Below are positions 52,711 to 57,426 of a stretch of DNA of 57,426 bases, in pieces. The stretch is from positions 1 through 57,426 of the forward strand of contig JANXEU010000026.1 in the NCBI GenBank assembly GCA_025058055.1, read 5' to 3'. Below the pieces are notes generated by a model. The model did no database searches. It saw only the letters and a program-made list of their open reading frames with translations, and was not told the DNA's origin. Numbering within the stretch: the stretch's first letter is position 1; each line of letters starts with the position of its first letter. The stretch is from Candidatus Calditenuaceae archaeon. Its GTDB lineage: Archaea; Thermoproteota; Nitrososphaeria_A; Caldarchaeales; Calditenuaceae. The position numbers and the translations under genes were made by a program.

Positions 52711-54393
52711 TTAACCTCTGCCACTGGAAGACTTCAAGCGCTCTACGAGATGCCTCATCGCGATGAAGGCGAAGGTGCAGGCAGGACCCAGCGTAGACCC
52801 TGGGCCGGGATAGGTCCCTCCGAAGACGGATGCTGAGGCGTTTCCTGCTGCGTAGAGGCCCTCGATGGGGTAGCCGTCCACGTGGAGGACGCGGCCGTAC
52901 TCATCGGTCAGCAATCCCCCGAGCGTTCCGAGGTCACCCGGGTAGATGGCGGTCGCATAGAAAGGAGGCCTCTCGATCGGACCGAGGTTCGGGTTCGGCT
53001 TGACTCGTGGGTCGCTGTAGTACCGGTCATAGGCGCTGTCGCCCCGTCCAAAGTCCTCGTCCTTACCTGCGCGTGCCATCGCGTTGAACCTCCGCACGGT
53101 CGATTCGAGTCCCGTTGGATCGACGCCGGTTTTGTCGGCGAGCTCCTTCAGCGTGTTGGCGCGCATCAGGAAAGCGGGACCGGTCTGAGACTCAGGCGTC
53201 CTGCCGGGTGGCAGCGTCCCGAAGAGGTAGTTGGACCTGTGTCTGGAGTCGATGACGAGCCACGCCGGTATCGCGTTGACCTTCCTGTGCCTCTCGTACT
53301 GGGCCTTCCAGCAGTCGACGTAGGAAGCGGACTCGTTCATGAACCGCTCGCCGGTGGAGTCCACGATTATCCCGAACGGCAGCGACCTCTCCGCTAGCAC
53401 GAACGCCGTTTCGCCCTTCGGCGTGATCATCACAGGCCCTCCCCATGCCTTGTCCATTAGAGACACTTGAGCTCCGTGCCTCTGGGCCACTTCTATCAGG
53501 TCTCCCGTGTTCCCGGGTGACCCGACGGTCCACCTTGCGTCCGTGGGCTTCGGAAGGTAGCGCTCCCTCATCTTCTGGTTCCGCTCGAACCCTCCGCTGG
53601 CGACGAGCACACCCCCTCTAGCACCCACCCTGATCGACCGTCCCTCTCTGTTGACGACCGCGCCGACTATCCTGCCGTCGGATTCGATGAGGTCGACGAC
53701 TTGGCTCTCCAACCAAATCTCCACGCCCCTCTGAAGGCAGAGCCAGAGTAGTTGGCCGACCAGAGACGCGCCGAGCGTCAGCGGCACCCTCCCGAGGGCC
53801 CTGTATCCCGCCGTCATCAGGCCGAGCTTCAGGGCGGTCGCTAGCCCCGACGCGGTCCGCCTCATGAGGTAGAGCTTTGCGGCGTCGGTGATGTATATCG
53901 GTAGTGGCGGCGCACCCGGGTACCTCCGAAGCCTCCCCAACCAATCGCCGAGCTTCTTGCCGTCGAAGACCGCGCCCTCGATGCTCCTCCCGGTCGCTGA
54001 GCCGCCCGGCTTCTCCGGGTAGTAGTCTGGGTAGCCGGTCGCGGCCCTCCACCTGAAACCCAGGTCCCTGAGGAAGCTCACCATCGCGGGACCGTTCTCG
54101 AGAAAAGCCCTGATCCGCTCGGGCGAGGTCGCCATTCCAGCCTCCGGCACGACGTTGGTTAGGTAGGTTAAAGCCGCCTCGAAAGAGTCGACGTAGCCCA
54201 TCTCCTTAATGACGGGGTTGTTGGGGATCCACAGCCCCCCACCCGACATCGCGCTCGACCCGCCGATAAGATCGGTCTTCTCGACCACGAGCGGTTCGAA
54301 GCCTGCGATCTTGACCACCAGAGCGCCTACGAGGGCAGCCGCGCCGCTGCCCACGATCAGCGCGTCACACTTTCGCTCTAAACCGGACATCAC
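52711..54393 (-). CDS. FAD-dependent dehydrogenase, fumarate reductase/3-ketosteroid dehydrogenase-like
   Basis: DALIVGSGAAALVGALVVKIAGFEPLVVEKTDLIGGSSAMSGGGLWIPNNP...GLYAAGNASASVFGGTYPGPGSTLGPACTFAFIAMRHL. Confidence 0.95.
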   Translation of the reverse strand: MMSGLERKCDALIVGSGAAALVGALVVKIAGFEPLVVEKTDLIGGSSAMSGGGLWIPNNPVIKEMGYVDSFEAALTYLTNVVPEAGMATSPERIRAFLENGPAMVSFLRDLGFRWRAATGYPDYYPEKPGGSATGRSIEGAVFDGKKLGDWLGRLRRYPGAPPLPIYITDAAKLYLMRRTASGLATALKLGLMTAGYRALGRVPLTLGASLVGQLLWLCLQRGVEIWLESQVVDLIESDGRIVGAVVNREGRSIRVGARGGVLVASGGFERNQKMRERYLPKPTDARWTVGSPGNTGDLIEVAQRHGAQVSLMDKAWGGPVMITPKGETAFVLAERSLPFGIIVDSTGERFMNESASYVDCWKAQYERHRKVNAIPAWLVIDSRHRSNYLFGTLPPGRTPESQTGPAFLMRANTLKELADKTGVDPTGLESTVRRFNAMARAGKDEDFGRGDSAYDRYYSDPRVKPNPNLGPIERPPFYATAIYPGDLGTLGGLLTDEYGRVLHVDGYPIEGLYAAGNASASVFGGTYPGPGSTLGPACTFAFIAMRHLVERLKSSSGRG

Positions 54394-54423
54394 ATATTAA
54401 ATAGACGGCGTACAATAATAGTT

Positions 54424-55665
54424 TTAACGCCTTGAAAGGTCATCTTGGTAGGACTTCAGGACACTGTCGATCAGCTGGACGCTCACACCGATGTCCTCCT
54501 CCGTGATCACGTAAGGCGGCAGCAACCTGAGGACCGTGGTACCTGCCCTAAGCGTCAAAAGCCCCTTCGACTGAAGCTCCTTGATGACCTGCGACGGACT
54601 GAACCTTAAGTCGAGCCCGAGCATCAGGCCCTTCCCTTTCACCCCCCTCACCACCTTCGGGTTCTGAGACGCTACCTCCTTCAGACCGTCAGCGAGCAGC
54701 GACCCCGCGTAACCCGCCCTCTCCGGGACGTTGTCTCCGCGAAGCGCTTCCACTCCACCCATTAAAGCTGCTAGGGCCAAGGGATTGCCACCGTGGGTGC
54801 TCCCGTGCTCACCGTCCTCAACCCTCGACGCGACCTCGTCGGTGACCGCGACGAAGCTGACAGGAAAGCCTCCGCCAATTGACTTTCCCGCTACGAGCAT
54901 GTCGGCCCTCACACCTGACTCTGAGTGGGCCCAGACGGAGCCTGTGCGCCCGAAACCTGACTGGACCTCGTCGATCACGAGGAACGCGCCGACATCCCTG
55001 CACCTCTTCTCCACCTCCCGCAGGAACTCCGGACGCGCAACCGTCAACCCACCCTCTCCCTGCACGGGCTCTAGTATCACGGCCGCAACGTCCTCCCCGA
55101 TCTTCTCAATCTGGTCGACCTCGTTGAAGGGCAGGAACTCCACCTCGAACGGGAACGGGTCGTATCCCTCGCGATAGGTCTTGTTGAACGTCGCGGAGAG
55201 CGCTCCGAAGGTCCTGCCGTGAAAGGAGCCCGTGAACGCGACCAGCTTCCTCCTCTTGGTCCTCTTCCTAGCCAACTTGAGGGCTAGCTCCACTGCCTCG
55301 CTTCCGGAGTTCTGGAAGAAGACGTTCCCCAGGTGATCGGGCAGAACACGGTCGAGCGCGTCGAGGGTTTCGTCGAGGACGTCGCTGTCGTAAAGGGGTG
55401 GCAGCACCATCACCTGCCCAAGCTGTTCTCTAAGCCTCCTGACGACGTAGGGGTTCAGGTGTCCGAGGAGAGCTGCGCCGTTGCCGGTATGGTAGTCCAA
55501 GTATCTCTTGCCGGATTGGTCCCAGACGTACTGACCCTCGGCCCTCTTGACCCTCAGCCCCCTCGGTGCGAAGAACCTGATCAGCTTCACCAATTCTCGG
55601 CCTCGACTAATGCACTGAACCTCCCAATAAGTGTCTGCCCTCTCGACCTCTACGGCGAGCAGCAC
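54424..55665 (-). CDS. Class III PLP-dependent aminotransferase (ArgD/LysJ/GabT family)
   Basis: YVWDQSGKRYLDYHTGNGAALLGHLNP...FFQNSGSEAVELALKLAR...FTGSFHGRTFGALSAT...FLVIDEVQSGFGRTG...LVAGKSIGGGFPV; true start may be internal. Confidence 0.95.
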   Translation of the reverse strand: MLLAVEVERADTYWEVQCISRGRELVKLIRFFAPRGLRVKRAEGQYVWDQSGKRYLDYHTGNGAALLGHLNPYVVRRLREQLGQVMVLPPLYDSDVLDETLDALDRVLPDHLGNVFFQNSGSEAVELALKLARKRTKRRKLVAFTGSFHGRTFGALSATFNKTYREGYDPFPFEVEFLPFNEVDQIEKIGEDVAAVILEPVQGEGGLTVARPEFLREVEKRCRDVGAFLVIDEVQSGFGRTGSVWAHSESGVRADMLVAGKSIGGGFPVSFVAVTDEVASRVEDGEHGSTHGGNPLALAALMGGVEALRGDNVPERAGYAGSLLADGLKEVASQNPKVVRGVKGKGLMLGLDLRFSPSQVIKELQSKGLLTLRAGTTVLRLLPPYVITEEDIGVSVQLIDSVLKSYQDDLSRR

Positions 55666-56007
55666 ATCGTCACCTCTAAGACGCGGACGTCAGCACCTCG
55701 ATGACTGGGTGTGGTTTCACCGTTTCAGTCGAGTATCGGTCAAGTCGCTGGTCATAGGATGCAACCCATCGCTTGAGTACGAGGACCGCAATTTGGCAGA
55801 CGACATCTCCGAGAAGCGCTAAAGGTGTGCGAGGTGCAGAGTAGCAGTCCTTGAGTGAATTTCACGATCAGGAGTTCGAATGAATGGGTGCGAGTTTTCA
55901 TTGACATTTTTAATCAACGCGACAGCGAAATTAGCAGGTGAAAGAGAGATGCACGAAGACACAACCGACGCGAGCTCTATCGCTCTCATGTGCGGGGTGA
56001 GCTCGAC

Positions 56008-57426
56008 ATGGGTTTGCCTGAGGTAGTCGGCTTCAGCATAGTCGCCATGGGTGTGATAGCTAACGTATACTTACTGAACTACGTTTACCTCGCTCTCCTC
56101 TCTTTCAGGAAGCGAAATGATCTCACGAAGGTCAACGTTCAGGAATGGCCCTTGGTCTCAATTCACATACCGGTCTATAATGAAAGATACGTAATAGGGA
56201 GGTTAATAGAGGCTGTCTCAAATCTGGATTATCCTCGTGCCAAGCTTCAAGTGATCATCGTTGACGACTCCACCGATGACACATCCGAGATCATTGAGAA
56301 AATCATCAACGAAAAGTCTCGAGAGGGCATCGAGTTCATCCACCTCAAGCGACCGAATAGGGAGGGTTTCAAGGCCGGGGCTCTACAAGCAGCGCTTGAT
56401 ATTACCCGAGGTGAATTCGTGGCGATATTCGACGCGGACTTCGTCCCACCACGAGACTTCCTTAAGCAGGCGCTTGAACACCTTCTCGCAAATGAGAGGA
56501 TAGGAGTTGTGCAGGTGAGATGGGAGCACATCAACCGTCGTCACTCGACGCTCACCAGAGGTCAGGCTCTAAGCTTAGACCTTCACTTCGAAGTGGAGCA
56601 AAGGGCCAGATCTGCAGCTTCCCTCTTCCTCAACTTCAACGGCACCGCCGGTGTCTGGCGAAAGGACTGCGTGGTCAAGGCTGGTGGGTGGCGAAGTTTC
56701 CTCGCAGAGGACCTTGAACTCAGCGTGAGAGCACAGCTGATGGGGTGGAAAGTTGTCTACATCGGTGAGCCCGCGTGTCCAGGCGAAGTCCCCCCTCAGA
56801 TCCAAGCTGCTAAGAGGCAGCAATACAGGTGGGCGTACGGGGCGATAGAGGTCGCCAAAGAGCACCTCCTATCGATACTGAAGTCCGACGTGGTTGCAGC
56901 CGTGAAGCTTCAAGCTCTCCTTCACCTAACGAGGCATGTCCCTCAGTTGTTGTTCCTCGCAGTTCTCGCTCTCACACCTATAGCTCTGCTGCTCAACGTG
57001 TACACGGTTGCCGCCCCCTTAGCCGCGGCCTGGGCCCTCGTGAGCGCGGCACTCGTCGCGGTCAAGTTCAGAGCATCCGGTCTTCACGATTTCCCCCACA
57101 TGCTGCTCTTCGTAACCTCCATGACAGTTAACAACTCGCTCGCGGTCATCGACGCCCTCTTGGGGAGGAAGAGGACGTTTCAGAGGACCCCGAAGTTCGG
57201 TGAAGGAGAGTGGAGAGGTAAGAACTACGTGCTGCCCTTCGACGCGCAGTCGTACCTCGAGCTGACCATGGGAGTGGTTCTCCTGATAGCGGCGCTGATA
57301 TCGGTGCTCAAGCTAATGTACGGTTACACCTTCTATCTGACCATCGCTGGTGCATCCCTGATATACGCTGGGTACCTTTCCATAACCCACGCACCAACTC
57401 CTAGGAGAAGGTCAAGAGGCAGGGTG
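56008..57426 (+). CDS. Family 2 glycosyltransferase (cellulose/mannan synthase-like), truncated by window edge
   Basis: MGLPEVVGFSIVAMGVIANVYLLNYVYLALLSF...WPLVSIHIPVYNERYVIGRLIEAVSNLDYPRAKLQVIIVDDSTDDT...FVAIFDADFVPP...AEDLELSVRAQLMGWK...QQYRWAYG; absent from ORF track because it runs off the edge. Confidence 0.93.
   Translation, partial: MGLPEVVGFSIVAMGVIANVYLLNYVYLALLSFRKRNDLTKVNVQEWPLVSIHIPVYNERYVIGRLIEAVSNLDYPRAKLQVIIVDDSTDDTSEIIEKIINEKSREGIEFIHLKRPNREGFKAGALQAALDITRGEFVAIFDADFVPPRDFLKQALEHLLANERIGVVQVRWEHINRRHSTLTRGQALSLDLHFEVEQRARSAASLFLNFNGTAGVWRKDCVVKAGGWRSFLAEDLELSVRAQLMGWKVVYIGEPACPGEVPPQIQAAKRQQYRWAYGAIEVAKEHLLSILKSDVVAAVKLQALLHLTRHVPQLLFLAVLALTPIALLLNVYTVAAPLAAAWALVSAALVAVKFRASGLHDFPHMLLFVTSMTVNNSLAVIDALLGRKRTFQRTPKFGEGEWRGKNYVLPFDAQSYLELTMGVVLLIAALISVLKLMYGYTFYLTIAGASLIYAGYLSITHAPTPRRRSRGRV

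Noticed and set aside
1-57426. CRISPR array, prophage, transposon or toxin-antitoxin/defence island
   Set aside because: No regularly spaced direct repeats, transposase/integrase motifs, phage genes or recognised defence genes were seen; the lone PLD-like nuclease (45767) and DUF35/PPP run do not make a defence locus.

Overview
This 57.4 kb window is a GC-rich, densely packed archaeal chromosome segment. Gene content (KEOPS Pcc1, L37Ae, S15, S30e, GatD/GatE, RNase P Rpp30 and Pop5, FBP aldolase/phosphatase, CarS, tetraether lipid synthase, Clp1-type kinase, GPN GTPase, Rieske/cytochrome b) suggests a thermophilic TACK-type archaeon; that placement is inference. I see no CRISPR array, prophage, rRNA or IS element. 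There is one tRNA (anticodon CAU, minus strand). Most genes are ordinary housekeeping. The most unusual part is 3.6-7.6 kb, where two cupredoxins and a Met/Trp-rich membrane protein lie close to three decayed genes: a frame-broken relic of the C-terminal half of D-aminoacyl-tRNA deacylase (its intact homologue is about 1 kb upstream), a conserved archaeal protein interrupted by TGA at an apparently conserved Trp position, and an adjacent C2H2-finger/TM gene with an apparent 1-nt deletion at its start. Other points for follow-up: TatC with a C-terminal zinc ribbon, a mevalonate-decarboxylase homologue with Gln at the catalytic Asp position, a split NAD(P)HX-repair pair with a degenerate kinase domain, a 41-aa zinc-ribbon gene absent from the ORF track, and operator-like dyads. 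I did not find a clear-cut new multi-gene defence or mobile system. All family calls come from reading motifs by eye; no searches were run.
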